Assembly (NCBI RefSeq): GCF_000444135.1
Contig: NZ_ATDK01000040.1
Coordinates: 1-64,000, forward strand
Length of the DNA stretch: 64,000 bases
Source of the DNA: Pseudomonas avellanae BPIC 631
GTDB lineage: Bacteria; Pseudomonadota; Gammaproteobacteria; Pseudomonadales; Pseudomonadaceae
Reading direction: 5' to 3'
The position numbers and the translations under genes are program-made. The notes under the pieces are model-generated. The model had not been told where the DNA came from. It did no database searches and saw nothing but the letters and a program-made list of their open reading frames with translations. This document shows, one piece after another, positions 55,548 through 64,000 of the stretch (positions are counted from its first letter, which is position 1; each line of letters begins with the position of its first letter).

Positions 55548-56282
55548 ATGACTGATACACACGTTCCGCACCCCGAGTTGCCTGCTGCCGAAGAAGGCGA
55601 AGAGCGCCCGCACCGCCGCATCAAAAGTTTTGTGATGCGCGCTGGCCGTATGACCGAAGGCCAGCAGCGTGGTCTGGATCAGGGTCGCCCGTTGTTCGGC
55701 CTGTCGCTGACCGACACGCCGGTGGATTTCGATAAGGTGTTCGGCCGTTCTGCGCCGCGCACGCTGGAGATCGGCTTCGGCATGGGCCATTCGTTGCTGG
55801 AAATGGCCGCGGCGTCACCGGAACAGGATTTCATCGGTGTCGAAGTGCATTACCCTGGCGTGGGCGCGATGCTCAATGGCGTGCTCACCCAGGGGCTGAA
55901 CAATGTGCGCGTCTACGATTGCGACGCCATTGAAGTGCTGAACCGCTGCATTGCCGATAACAGCCTTGATCGACTGATGCTGTTCTTCCCGGATCCGTGG
56001 CACAAGAGCCGTCACCACAAGCGCCGTATCGTGCAGCCCGAGTTTGCCGCTTTGGTGCGTAGCAAGCTGAAAGTTGGCGGTGTATTCCACATGGCCACCG
56101 ACTGGGGGCCATACGCCGAATACATGCTCGAAGTGATGAGCGTAGCGCCCGGCTATCGCAATCTGGCCGAAGACAACCAGTACGTGCCGCGCCCTGCGGA
56201 ACGTCCTATCACCAAGTTTGAACGCCGTGGTGAAAAACTCGGCCATGGCGTGTGGGACTTGAAGTTCGAGAAAGTCGACTGA
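55548..56282 (+). CDS. trmB: tRNA (guanine(46)-N(7))-methyltransferase
   Basis: A 244-residue methyltransferase making m7G46 in tRNA. The ATG at 55548 is preferred over the preceding TTG. SAM motif [14 protein letters not shown] and the TrmB signature [14 protein letters not shown] are present. It starts ten bases after thiG, so it is probably in the thiSG operon. Confidence 0.96.
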   Translation: MTDTHVPHPELPAAEEGEERPHRRIKSFVMRAGRMTEGQQRGLDQGRPLFGLSLTDTPVDFDKVFGRSAPRTLEIGFGMGHSLLEMAAASPEQDFIGVEVHYPGVGAMLNGVLTQGLNNVRVYDCDAIEVLNRCIADNSLDRLMLFFPDPWHKSRHHKRRIVQPEFAALVRSKLKVGGVFHMATDWGPYAEYMLEVMSVAPGYRNLAEDNQYVPRPAERPITKFERRGEKLGHGVWDLKFEKVD

Positions 56283-56288
56283 ATGAGC

Positions 56289-56310
56289 TGCGGGTTGGTC
56301 ACAACCCGCA
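56289..56310. terminator. Stem between convergent trmB and pchP
   Basis: Perfect nine-base arms TGCGGGTTG (56289-56297) and CAACCCGCA (56302-56310) with loop GTCA, in the 41-base gap between two convergent genes. No long T-run, but position suggests a bidirectional transcription barrier. Confidence 0.5.
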
Positions 56311-56323
56311 AGTCCTTCACCGC

Positions 56324-57382
56324 TTACTGAATTTCGTCCGGCTTGACGATCACCCAGTTCTTGTCCGCCGTCACCGGCAGATTCTCCTTGGCCTGAGCCT
56401 CGGCATTGGCCTTGATCATGCCGTTGAGCTGAGTCATGTACTTGTCCTTGCGGTTGATCCACAAGTGCACGCCGCCTTTGCTCACATCCACGCTGTGAAA
56501 CAGCATGTAGCCGTCACTGGTTGGGGTGTCGCCGCCGACCAGCACCGGTTTTTTCCACTGATCGATGTAAGTCAGAATCGCCGCCTGCTTGCCGGCCATC
56601 CAGGTTGCCGGGGTCCATAGGTAAGGCGTCAGCTCCAGGCCCATGTTACTTTTCGCATCATATTTGCCCGCAGTGATCTGCTTGCGCGCGGTGGTCAGTT
56701 CGCCGGTCTTGCGGTCCTTGAGCAGCGTGGTGACGCCGATCACGTTCTGCGGTTTGACGTTGTAGCCGTACTTGGGGTCGGCGGCGACCATGCGCACCAG
56801 CTCTTCGGACGCAGCGGTCATCACATAGACCTCGATGCCGTTTTCCATCAGCTTGTTGTACAGCTCGGTCTGCCCGGTGAACACGCGTGGCGGCTCGACA
56901 TTGAGCTGCTTGACGGTATCGCCGTCGTAATAGGTCGCAGGGATCGGCTTTTTCAGGGCCATCAGCTCATCGACGTAGCCTTTGAGTTCCTGAAGCGTGA
57001 AACCGGAAAACACCTGCGCCACCCACGGGTAGCAGACCATGTCGTCCAGTTCGCAAAGGCGGTAGTAGTAACTGAACAGGCTCTCCTTGTGTTCGGCGGT
57101 GTCTTTGAAGGGGATCAGTTTCAGGGACGGGTCAAGGGTTTCGCGGGTGATCAGGCCTTTGTTTTCCATGTACGGCAGCAGCGACTCTTCAAGGTCGAAG
57201 CGGTAGCTGGTGTTGTCCATGTCGAAGACCGCGTAATTGCTCTTGTTGGCATTCGCGGCAATCATCGCGTCAAGTGCCTTGGCGGCAGGCTCGGGCCAAT
57301 GCTTCAATTCGGTGGCAGCAAAAGCCTGGCTGGCAAGCCCGGCGCAGAGTGCTACGGCCAGCAATTTAGGCGCGAATTTCAT
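56324..57382 (-). CDS. pchP: Phosphorylcholine phosphatase PchP
   Basis: A 352-residue periplasmic HAD-superfamily phosphatase releasing choline from phosphocholine. A Sec signal (LLAVALCAGLASQAFAA) is followed by HAD motif I D54MDNT58, motif II TAA (VYVMTAASEE) and motif III GDTPTSD. These match Pseudomonas PchP. It feeds choline to the betIBA and gbc/dgc genes in this window. The 190-base upstream spacer contains GCGACAGC at 57498-57505, also found in the gbc dyad. Confidence 0.9.
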   Translation of the reverse strand: MKFAPKLLAVALCAGLASQAFAATELKHWPEPAAKALDAMIAANANKSNYAVFDMDNTSYRFDLEESLLPYMENKGLITRETLDPSLKLIPFKDTAEHKESLFSYYYRLCELDDMVCYPWVAQVFSGFTLQELKGYVDELMALKKPIPATYYDGDTVKQLNVEPPRVFTGQTELYNKLMENGIEVYVMTAASEELVRMVAADPKYGYNVKPQNVIGVTTLLKDRKTGELTTARKQITAGKYDAKSNMGLELTPYLWTPATWMAGKQAAILTYIDQWKKPVLVGGDTPTSDGYMLFHSVDVSKGGVHLWINRKDKYMTQLNGMIKANAEAQAKENLPVTADKNWVIVKPDEIQ

Positions 57383-57572
57383 AGGCGATTTCCCCTTGTC
57401 AAAAAAACGAAGGGGCAGACCGTAACAAATTATTGTGAAGGCAAAAGTACATCAGCGACCCGAAAAAGGTCGAAAGACGCCGTTTGCCCCTTTATTTGCG
57501 ACAGCAAAACCAAAAACGACACTTTTGTTACGGTTTTTCGTCGGCGACCTCAGATGCGCTGAAAAACGCTGA

Positions 57573-58085
57573 TCAGACGCGCTCCCAGACTTCGAAGCTG
57601 TAAGCAGGCTTTTCATCAACGGCAGCGTTCTCGGCATTGGACACCAACGCCCACTGCGCCGTATCGAATTCCGGAAACCATGCATCCCCTTCAGGGCTCA
57701 ACGCTACGCGAGTCAGGTACAGGCGATCCGCCTGCGCCAGGCCCTGCGCATAAAGCTGCGCACCGCCAATCAGCATCACCTCATCGACGCCTTGTTCCAG
57801 CGCCCATTGCTCGGCGCGCACCACAGCGGCGTCCAGTGACAAGAAGACTTCCGCGCCCTCGAGCTGTAAATCAGTCTGGCGGCTGACTACCAGGTTCAAG
57901 CGACCGGGCAGGGGACGGCCCAGCGAGTCCCAGGTCTTGCGACCCATGATGATCGGCTTGCCGAGGGTCGTGGCCTTGAAATACTTGAAATCCCCCGGCA
58001 GATGCCAGGGCATGGAATTGTCGACGCCGATCACTCGGTTTTCACCAAGAGCGGCAATCAGGCTTAGCGGGAGATGAGTTTTCAT
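57573..58085 (-). CDS. folA: Dihydrofolate reductase
   Basis: A 170-residue NADPH-dependent reductase producing tetrahydrofolate, from the ATG at 58085. NSMPWHLPGDFKYFK contains the catalytic acid Asp32; GRKTWDSLGRPLPGR and LIGGAQLY are the cofactor segments. There is no strong ribosome site; the longer in-frame start at 58196 would add 37 residues not seen in the family. Target of trimethoprim. Confidence 0.95.
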   Translation of the reverse strand: MKTHLPLSLIAALGENRVIGVDNSMPWHLPGDFKYFKATTLGKPIIMGRKTWDSLGRPLPGRLNLVVSRQTDLQLEGAEVFLSLDAAVVRAEQWALEQGVDEVMLIGGAQLYAQGLAQADRLYLTRVALSPEGDAWFPEFDTAQWALVSNAENAAVDEKPAYSFEVWERV

Positions 58086-58210
58086 GGGTGCGAGGATATC
58101 AGAGGTCGCGGGGCGCGCGAATGAACTGATACGCGCCGTGCTCAGTCCCATGACAGCGGTTATGCTCACCGCAGTATTCAATCCCGCAGTATCCATTCAA
58201 GAGACCCCGT

Positions 58211-59602
58211 GTGACTGCACTGACCCCCCTCGATACCCTCTGGCTGACCGAAGCCGTGCGCCTGCGTGAACAACAGGCGGGCGCGCTGGATGATCAGGAA
58301 GCCAACCGCCGTGCCCGCGCTGCCGGAGGCGACCTGACTGCCCGCCTCGCGCACCGTGCCCTCGGGCTGGCCGAACGCGACGGCATGCTCGCGGCGCTGC
58401 ATCGCTGGAAGCAGGGCGCGCGGCTGGCGTTGATTATGCTGGCCGTGCTGGCCGTCATCAGCGGCGCGGGCCTGGCCTTCGCGGCAATGGGTGACGGGCA
58501 GGCCCCGGTCAATGTGTTCTGGGCGCTGGGCAGCTTGTTGGGCCTGAACCTGGTGCTGTTGGCCAGTTGGGCGCTGGGTTTGATCTTCGCCGGGCGCAGC
58601 AATACCGGGCTGGGGCGGGGGCGGCTGTGGTTGTGGTTGTGGTTGAGCGAAAAGCTCGCCCGCGATGCTCAGGCCGCGCAGCTCGCGCCTGCGCTGGTTC
58701 TGCTGCTGCGACGCAAGCGTCTGAATCGTTGGCTGCTGGGGTTGATGGTCAATAGCTTATGGCTGCTGGCGCTGGTCAGTGCGCTGGTATTGCTGTTAAT
58801 GCTGATGGCGACCCGGCGTTACGGGTTTGTCTGGGAAACCACCATTCTGAGCAGCGACACCTTTGTCGGCCTGACCCAGACACTCGGCACGATCCCCGCC
58901 TGGCTGGGTTTCAGCGTGCCGGATGAAACCATGATCCGCGCCAGCGGCAATGCCGCGCTGAGTATCGAAAACGCGCGGCAGGCCTGGGCTGCGTGGCTGG
59001 TGGGTGTGCTGCTGGTGTACGGCATCCTGCCGCGTTTGCTGCTGGCGGCGTTTTGCCTGTGGCGCTGGAAGCGCGGGCGGGCGGCGCTGCGTCTTGACCT
59101 TGAGCTGCCGGAATACCTTGAACTGCGTGAACGGCTGATGCCCAGCAGCGAGCGATTGGGCGTCAACGATGCCGAGCCTGCTGCGCTGCATCAGGTGCAG
59201 TCCAATGCGGGTGCTGCTGAAAGCGACGGCGCGCTGCTGGTGGCCATCGAGCTGGATGATCAGCAGGTCTGGCCTCCGCAATTGCCGTCTGGCGTGGCCA
59301 ATGCGGGCGTGCTCGACAGCCGCGAGTCGCGCCAGAAACTGCTGGAGCAACTGACTCTCTATCCGCCTGCGCGGCTGGTCATCGCCTGTGATCCGCGTCG
59401 TTCACCGGATCGCGGCAGCTTGGCGCTGATTGCCGAACTGGCGCGTTGTGCAGGGGCGACGCGCCTCTGGCTGCTGCCCGCGCCTGCCGGGCAGACGCTC
59501 GACCCTGAGCGCCTCGACGACTGGCATGTCGCGCTGGATCAGTTGCAATTGCCCCGCACAGACAGCGCGCCCTTGAACTGGCTGGAGACGGGCCATGACT
59601 GA
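58211..59602 (+). CDS. DUF2868 family membrane protein
   Basis: A 463-residue protein starting at a GTG with GAGA upstream. It has at least four strong membrane segments: around residues 72-92, 100-128, 170-195 and 265-290. A C-terminal cytoplasmic domain follows. The N-terminus LDTLWLTEAVRLREQQAG fits the DUF2868 family, which is always found with a DUF3482 GTPase. The two genes overlap by eight bases. Function unknown; a membrane partner or receptor of the GTPase is inferred. Confidence 0.85.
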   Translation: MTALTPLDTLWLTEAVRLREQQAGALDDQEANRRARAAGGDLTARLAHRALGLAERDGMLAALHRWKQGARLALIMLAVLAVISGAGLAFAAMGDGQAPVNVFWALGSLLGLNLVLLASWALGLIFAGRSNTGLGRGRLWLWLWLSEKLARDAQAAQLAPALVLLLRRKRLNRWLLGLMVNSLWLLALVSALVLLLMLMATRRYGFVWETTILSSDTFVGLTQTLGTIPAWLGFSVPDETMIRASGNAALSIENARQAWAAWLVGVLLVYGILPRLLLAAFCLWRWKRGRAALRLDLELPEYLELRERLMPSSERLGVNDAEPAALHQVQSNAGAAESDGALLVAIELDDQQVWPPQLPSGVANAGVLDSRESRQKLLEQLTLYPPARLVIACDPRRSPDRGSLALIAELARCAGATRLWLLPAPAGQTLDPERLDDWHVALDQLQLPRTDSAPLNWLETGHD

Positions 59603-60983
59603 AATGGACAACGCACCCGCCATCAAGCTCGCAGTGGTCGGCCATACCAATGTCGGCAAGACCTCGCTGCTGCGCACGCTGACTGGCGATGTCAGCTTTG
59701 GCGAAGTGTCTCATCGGCCCAGCACCACCCGTCATGTAGAAGGGGCACGCCTTTCGGTGGACGGTCAGGCGCTGGTCGAGCTGTACGACACGCCCGGCCT
59801 GGAGGATGCCATTGCGCTGCTCGATTACCTGGAGCGGCTGGATCGCCCCGGTGAGCGGCTGGATGGCCCTGCGCGATTGGCGCGCTTTCTGGAAGGCAGC
59901 GAAGCACGCCAGCGCTTCGAGCAGGAAGCCAAGGTCTTGCGCCAGTTGCTCGACTCGGACGCAGGGCTGTATGTAATTGATGCGCGTGAACCGGTGCTGG
60001 CCAAATACCGTGATGAACTGGCGGTGTTGGCGAGTTGTGGCAAGCCGCTGCTGCCGGTGCTGAATTTCGTCAGTGCGCGCGAACACCGCGAGCCCGAGTG
60101 GCGCGAAGCCCTTTCGCGTCTGGGCCTGCATGCGCTGGTGCGCTTCGACAGCGTGGCGCCGCCCGAAGACGGCGGTCGGCGGCTGTATGAAAGCCTGGCA
60201 CTGCTGTTGGAAAGTGCGCGGCCCCGGCTTGAGCGTCTGATTGAAGATCAGCAGCAGCAACGCCAGGCCAGAAAACACAGCGCGGGACGTCTTATCGCCG
60301 AGCTGTTGATTGACTGCGCGGCCTGTCGGCGCAGCGTCGAGACGCTTCCCGAGCAGGAGCAGCAGGCGGTGGAAGCATTGCGCAAGGCTGTTCGTCAGCG
60401 TGAGCAGCACTGCGTCGAGGCGCTGCTCAAGCTGTACGCGTTTCGCAAGGACGACGTGTCCACCAGCGACCTGCCGTTGATGGACGGCCGTTGGGGCGAT
60501 GACCTGTTCAACCCTGAAACCCTCAAGTTGATGGGCGTGCGCGTCGGCGGCGGCGTGGCAGCGGGTGCGGCGGCCGGGGCAGGGGTGGATTTGATGGCCG
60601 GGGGCGTGACTCTCGGCGCGGCGGCGTTGGTCGGCGCGCTTGCAGGCGGAGCCTTGTTGACGGCGCGCAGTTATGGCGGGCGTCTGCTGGGCAAGCTCAG
60701 GGGCCGCAGAGAACTGACCGTGGATGATGCCGTGCTGCGCCTGCTCGCGCTGCGTCAGGGCCACTTGCTGCTGGCGCTGGGCGTTAGAGGCCACGCTGCC
60801 ATTCACAGCATGGAATTGACCACACCGCAGGACAAGACCTGGCGCAAAGGCAAAATCCCCGAACTTCTCTCCCGAGCCCGCGCCCACCCGCAGTGGTCAA
60901 CGCTCAACCCGCACCCCAAACCGAATCAGGCTGAACGGCAGGACGCGATTGGTGAACTGGCAGATGTGGTGTTGCAGGATTGA
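59595..60983 (+). CDS. DUF3482 family GTPase
   Basis: A 462-residue Era/Obg-like GTPase with P-loop GHTNVGKTS (residues 16-24), switch region STTRHVEG and G3-like YDTPGLED. The C-terminal DUF3482 region has a glycine/alanine-rich stretch (about residues 320-360, GGVAAGAAAGAGVDLMAGG) that could insert in a membrane. It is translationally coupled to the DUF2868 gene. The biological role is not known. Confidence 0.88.
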   Translation: MTEMDNAPAIKLAVVGHTNVGKTSLLRTLTGDVSFGEVSHRPSTTRHVEGARLSVDGQALVELYDTPGLEDAIALLDYLERLDRPGERLDGPARLARFLEGSEARQRFEQEAKVLRQLLDSDAGLYVIDAREPVLAKYRDELAVLASCGKPLLPVLNFVSAREHREPEWREALSRLGLHALVRFDSVAPPEDGGRRLYESLALLLESARPRLERLIEDQQQQRQARKHSAGRLIAELLIDCAACRRSVETLPEQEQQAVEALRKAVRQREQHCVEALLKLYAFRKDDVSTSDLPLMDGRWGDDLFNPETLKLMGVRVGGGVAAGAAAGAGVDLMAGGVTLGAAALVGALAGGALLTARSYGGRLLGKLRGRRELTVDDAVLRLLALRQGHLLLALGVRGHAAIHSMELTTPQDKTWRKGKIPELLSRARAHPQWSTLNPHPKPNQAERQDAIGELADVVLQD

Positions 60984-61017
60984 GGAATGTAGCGCCAGTT
61001 ACCCACACACACACACT

Positions 61018-61109
61018 TGTGGGAGTGAGCTTGCTCACGAAGGGGCCGGTACGTTACCCAGAGATGGGGCGTTTGAACCATTGCTTTCGTGAGCAAGCTC
61101 ACTCCCACA
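61018..61109. repeat. REPIN with perfect 24-base arms
   Basis: 61018-61041 (starts TGTGGGAGTGAGC) and 61086-61109 (ends GCTCACTCCCACA) are exact reverse complements around a 44-base centre. It lies between the DUF3482 gene and betI. A CA dinucleotide run (61005-61015) precedes it. Confidence 0.9.
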
Positions 61110-61144
61110 GAGTCATGTCAGCCTGGTGCTATCAGCATTTTTCA

Positions 61145-61168
61145 GCTTGCAGCTTGCAGCTTGCAGCT
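61145..61168. repeat. CTTGCAG tandem repeat
   Basis: Three and a half tandem copies of the heptamer GCTTGCA upstream of betI, related to the tracts at 13977-14064 and 63466-63580. Confidence 0.75.
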
Positions 61169-61188
61169 AAAAACTCGCCACTGATTTT

Positions 61189-61210
61189 TTATTGATTGAT
61201 CGTTCAATAA
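61189..61210. promoter_or_regulatory. BetI operator
   Basis: TTATTGA (61189-61195) and TCAATAA (61204-61210) flank TTGATCGT in an AT-rich tract 69 bases before betI. The half-sites resemble the known BetI operators (TTGATTGA...TCAAT), so choline-relieved autorepression of betIBA is expected. Confidence 0.75.
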
Positions 61211-61278
61211 AAAATCTTTAGACTGGCGTTACCATTTTGGTACAACGATCACTGCAGACAACCTGGAGATTTGCGCCA

Positions 61279-61872
61279 ATGCCCAAGGTCGGTATGCAAC
61301 CCATCCGCCGCCAACAACTGATCCAGGCCACGCTCACGGCGGTCGATCAGGTCGGTATGGGCGATGCCAGCATTGCGCTGATCGCACGCCTGGCAGGCGT
61401 CTCCAACGGCATCATCAGTCACTATTTTCAGGACAAGAACGGCCTGATTGCCGCGACGATGCGGCATCTGATGAACGCCCTGATCCAGAATGTCCGCGAA
61501 CGCCGTCAAGCATTGACCGAAGACAGCCCCAGGGCGCATCTGCAAGTGATCATCGAAGGCAACTTCGACGCCAGTCAGGTCAGCGGCCCAGCCATGAAAA
61601 CCTGGCTGGCCTTCTGGGCGACCAGCATGCATCACCCCTCGCTGCACCGATTGCAGCGTATCAACGACCACCGTCTGTATTCCAACCTGTGCTGTCAGTT
61701 CCGTCGCACGTTGCCACTGGAACAGGCACGCAACGCCGCCCGCGGGCTGGCAGCCCTGATAGATGGGCTGTGGCTGCGAGGCGCACTGTCAGGCGATGCA
61801 TTCGACACCGAGCAAGCGCAACGGATCGCTTACGAATACATGGATTTTCAACTGGCGAAATCAGCGAACTGA
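61279..61872 (+). CDS. betI: Transcriptional repressor BetI
   Basis: A 197-residue TetR-type repressor from the ATG at 61279, giving [19 protein letters not shown]. Helix-turn-helix around [21 protein letters not shown] (in pieces, residues about 28-50). BetI senses choline and controls betIBA. GGAG at 61264-61267. First gene of the operon. Confidence 0.96.
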   Translation: MPKVGMQPIRRQQLIQATLTAVDQVGMGDASIALIARLAGVSNGIISHYFQDKNGLIAATMRHLMNALIQNVRERRQALTEDSPRAHLQVIIEGNFDASQVSGPAMKTWLAFWATSMHHPSLHRLQRINDHRLYSNLCCQFRRTLPLEQARNAARGLAALIDGLWLRGALSGDAFDTEQAQRIAYEYMDFQLAKSAN

Positions 61873-61977
61873 GTGCTTTTGAAGCCCGCTCGCCGAACGA
61901 CTGGATACGCGTGTTGCCCAATGTTTCCGGCACACTGAAATCAGTCATCGCCCCCCCACTGAATTTGCGAGGACTTT

Positions 61978-63450
61978 ATGGCCCGTTTTGAATTGCAAAA
62001 ACTCTACATCGACGGCGGTTATGTCGATGCCAGCAACACTGAAACCTTCGACTCGATCAACCCTGCGAACGGCGAAGTTCTGGCTCAGATCCAGCGCGCC
62101 AGCAAGGAAGACGTCGAGCGTGCGGTGGTCGCCGCCGAGAAGGGCCAGAAGATCTGGGCCGCCATGACTGCAGTCGAGCGTTCGCGCATCCTGCGTCGTG
62201 CCGTCGATATCCTGCGCGAGCGCAACGATGAGCTGGCCGCGCTCGAAACGCTGGACACCGGTAAAGCCATTTCCGAGACCCGTTACGTTGACATCGTGAC
62301 CGGCGCTGACGTGCTGGAATACTACGCAGGCCTGGTGCCCGCCATTGAAGGTGAGCAGATCCCGCTGCGTGATTCCTCCTTCGTTTACACCCGCCGCGAG
62401 CCGCTGGGTGTGGTCGCCGGTATCGGTGCGTGGAACTACCCGATCCAGATCGCCTTGTGGAAATCCGCCCCGGCATTGGCTGCGGGCAACGCGATGATCT
62501 TCAAGCCAAGTGAAGTCACCTCGCTGACCACATTGAAGCTGGCAGAAATCTACACCGAAGCCGGCGTGCCGAACGGCGTGTTCAACGTGTTGACCGGCAG
62601 CGGCCGTGAAGTCGGCACCTGGATCACCGAGCACCCGCGCATCGAGAAAGTCTCCTTCACCGGCGGCACCGACACCGGCAAGAAGGTCATGGCCAGTGCG
62701 TCGAGTTCGTCGCTCAAGGAAGTGACCATGGAGCTGGGCGGCAAGTCGCCACTGATCGTGTTCGACGACGCCGACCTGGATCGCGCCGCCGACATCGCCG
62801 TGATGGCCAACTTCTACAGCTCCGGTCAGGTCTGCACCAACGGTACGCGTGTGTTTGTACCGAACGCCCTGAAAGCCGAGTTCGAAGCGAAAATCCTTGA
62901 GCGTGTGAAGCGTATTCGTCCCGGCAACCCGGAAGACGAAAGCATCAACTTCGGCCCGCTGGTCAGCTTTGAACACATGGAAAGCGTGCTGGGCTACATC
63001 GCCAAGGGTAAAGAGCAGGGCGCACGCCTGTTGTGCGGCGGCGACCGTTTGACCGGTGGCGTGTTCGACAAGGGCGCGTTTGTGGCTGCAACTGTATTCA
63101 CCGATTGCACCGACGAGATGACCATCGTGCGCGAAGAGATCTTTGGCCCGGTGATGAGCATTCTGGGTTACGACACCGAGGACGAAGTGGTGCGCCGCGC
63201 CAACGACACCGACTTCGGCCTCGCTGCGGGCATCGTGACCCGTGACCTGAACCGCGCGCACCGCGTGATTCACCTGCTGGAAGTTGGTATCTGCTGGATC
63301 AACGCCTGGGGCGAGTCGGCGGCGCAAATGCCGGTCGGCGGTTACAAGCAGTCGGGCGTCGGTCGTGAAAACGGCATCAGCTCGCTGGCCCAGTACACGC
63401 GCATCAAGTCAGTCCAGATCGAACTGGGCGACTACGCCTCGGTGTTCTAA
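61978..63450 (+). CDS. betB: Betaine aldehyde dehydrogenase
   Basis: A 490-residue NAD(P)-dependent dehydrogenase making glycine betaine. Catalytic Cys286 (SSGQVC) and Glu252 (MELGGKSP) occupy the same numbers as in P. aeruginosa BetB. Full length. Follows betI by 105 bases; betA comes next after a repeat-filled spacer. Confidence 0.97.
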   Translation: MARFELQKLYIDGGYVDASNTETFDSINPANGEVLAQIQRASKEDVERAVVAAEKGQKIWAAMTAVERSRILRRAVDILRERNDELAALETLDTGKAISETRYVDIVTGADVLEYYAGLVPAIEGEQIPLRDSSFVYTRREPLGVVAGIGAWNYPIQIALWKSAPALAAGNAMIFKPSEVTSLTTLKLAEIYTEAGVPNGVFNVLTGSGREVGTWITEHPRIEKVSFTGGTDTGKKVMASASSSSLKEVTMELGGKSPLIVFDDADLDRAADIAVMANFYSSGQVCTNGTRVFVPNALKAEFEAKILERVKRIRPGNPEDESINFGPLVSFEHMESVLGYIAKGKEQGARLLCGGDRLTGGVFDKGAFVAATVFTDCTDEMTIVREEIFGPVMSILGYDTEDEVVRRANDTDFGLAAGIVTRDLNRAHRVIHLLEVGICWINAWGESAAQMPVGGYKQSGVGRENGISSLAQYTRIKSVQIELGDYASVF

Positions 63451-63465
63451 AGACCGTTCAAGTGG

Positions 63466-63580
63466 CACGCGACAAGCCTCAAGCAGACGCAATCAAAAGC
63501 GGCTTGCCGCACCCCATTTTCACAAGTATCGCCTGGCTGCTTCTGCTTGCAGCCCAGGCTTGAGACTTGCAGCTCTATGA
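63466..63580. repeat. CTTGCAG-type repeats between betB and betA
   Basis: Degenerate CAAGCCTCAAGC / GCTTGCAGC / GGCTTGAGACTTGCAGC copies in opposite orientations fill most of the 140-base spacer inside the operon. They can form a long imperfect hairpin that might modulate betA expression. Confidence 0.65.
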
Positions 63581-63590
63581 GGGAGCCTCT

Positions 63591-64000
63591 ATGACCACGC
63601 AATCCGAATACGACTACATCATCATTGGTGCCGGCTCTGCCGGTAACACCCTGGCAGCCCGTCTCACCGAAGACGCAGGCGTCACTGTTCTGCTGCTGGA
63701 AGCCGGTGGCCCGGACTACCGTTTGGACTTCCGTACCCAGATGCCCGCCGCCCTGGCGTTCCCGTTGCAGGGCCGTCGCTACAACTGGGCCTACGAGACC
63801 GAGCCAGAGCCGCACATGGACAACCGCCGTATGGAATGCGGTCGCGGCAAGGGCCTTGGCGGTTCTTCGCTGATCAACGGCATGTGCTACATCCGCGGCA
63901 ACGCGATGGACTACGACGGTTGGGCGAAAGAGCCGGGTCTGGAAGACTGGAGCTACCTCGACTGCCTGCCGTATTTTCGCAAGGCTGAAACCCGTGACAT
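63591..64000 (+). CDS. betA: Choline dehydrogenase (5' part, cut by window end)
   Basis: The first 136 residues of a GMC-family FAD oxidoreductase that oxidises choline to betaine aldehyde at the membrane. The FAD motif is [15 protein letters not shown] (residues 11-25); the GMC signature follows in [25 protein letters not shown] precedes the ATG. Only the right window edge truncates it. Confidence 0.96.
   Translation, partial: MTTQSEYDYIIIGAGSAGNTLAARLTEDAGVTVLLLEAGGPDYRLDFRTQMPAALAFPLQGRRYNWAYETEPEPHMDNRRMECGRGKGLGGSSLINGMCYIRGNAMDYDGWAKEPGLEDWSYLDCLPYFRKAETRD

Overview
The window is chromosomal DNA from a fluorescent-type Pseudomonas, most likely the P. syringae group. The evidence is the high-GC codon use, the gene orders (tkt-epd-pgk-fba; mutM-fdx-coaD; rsmD-M16 proteases-ftsYEX-rpoH-mtgA-thiSG-trmB; msrA-dipA), the Pseudomonas-type REP sequences, and the betIBA, gbcAB and dgcAB genes. 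I see no tRNA, rRNA, prophage, insertion sequence, integrase or CRISPR array. Most of the window is core genome with small accessory patches (roughly 18.0-20.4 kb and 23.3-25.8 kb).

Layout. 0-9 kb: metK preceded by an ArsR/methyltransferase regulator with a perfect 12-bp-arm palindrome, then the divergent central-carbon cluster tktA-epd-pgk-two small lipoproteins-fba. 9-10 kb: DUF3010 and an LprI-like secreted protein. 10.3-18 kb: a six-gene dimethylglycine operon (M19-like protein, V4R-like protein, dgcA, dgcB, two ETF subunits) whose 3' part and downstream spacer carry an unusual concentration of DnaA-box sequences. 18.6-23.3 kb: a leaderless chitinase and the divergent gbcA/gbcB pair. 23.3-26.4 kb: repeats, two small hypothetical genes with a possibly structured leader, rlmJ and msrA. 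26.6-37 kb: dipA, an MFS exporter operon with a TldD/PmbA-like pair, ltaE, traX, rlmI. 37-45 kb: HDOD protein, mutM, ferredoxin, coaD, aldehyde dehydrogenase with a divergent TetR regulator, sulfurtransferase, YheT hydrolase. 45-58 kb: rsmD, two M16 proteins, ftsYEX, rpoH, mtgA, thiSG, trmB, pchP, folA. 58-64 kb: a DUF2868/DUF3482 membrane-GTPase pair, then betI-betB-betA (betA is cut by the window end).

How the genes work together. Most of one catabolic route is present but spread over four places: PchP releases choline from phosphocholine, BetA/BetB oxidise choline to glycine betaine, GbcA/GbcB demethylate betaine to dimethylglycine, and DgcA/DgcB with the dedicated ETF take it to sarcosine. 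The most notable signals outside ordinary genes are the DnaA-box cluster at 16.5-18.5 kb, the palindromic operator upstream of the metK operon, the hairpin-rich leader of the DUF6124 gene, the M19-like and DgcA proteins that lack expected metal or cluster ligands, and several families of palindromic repeats.
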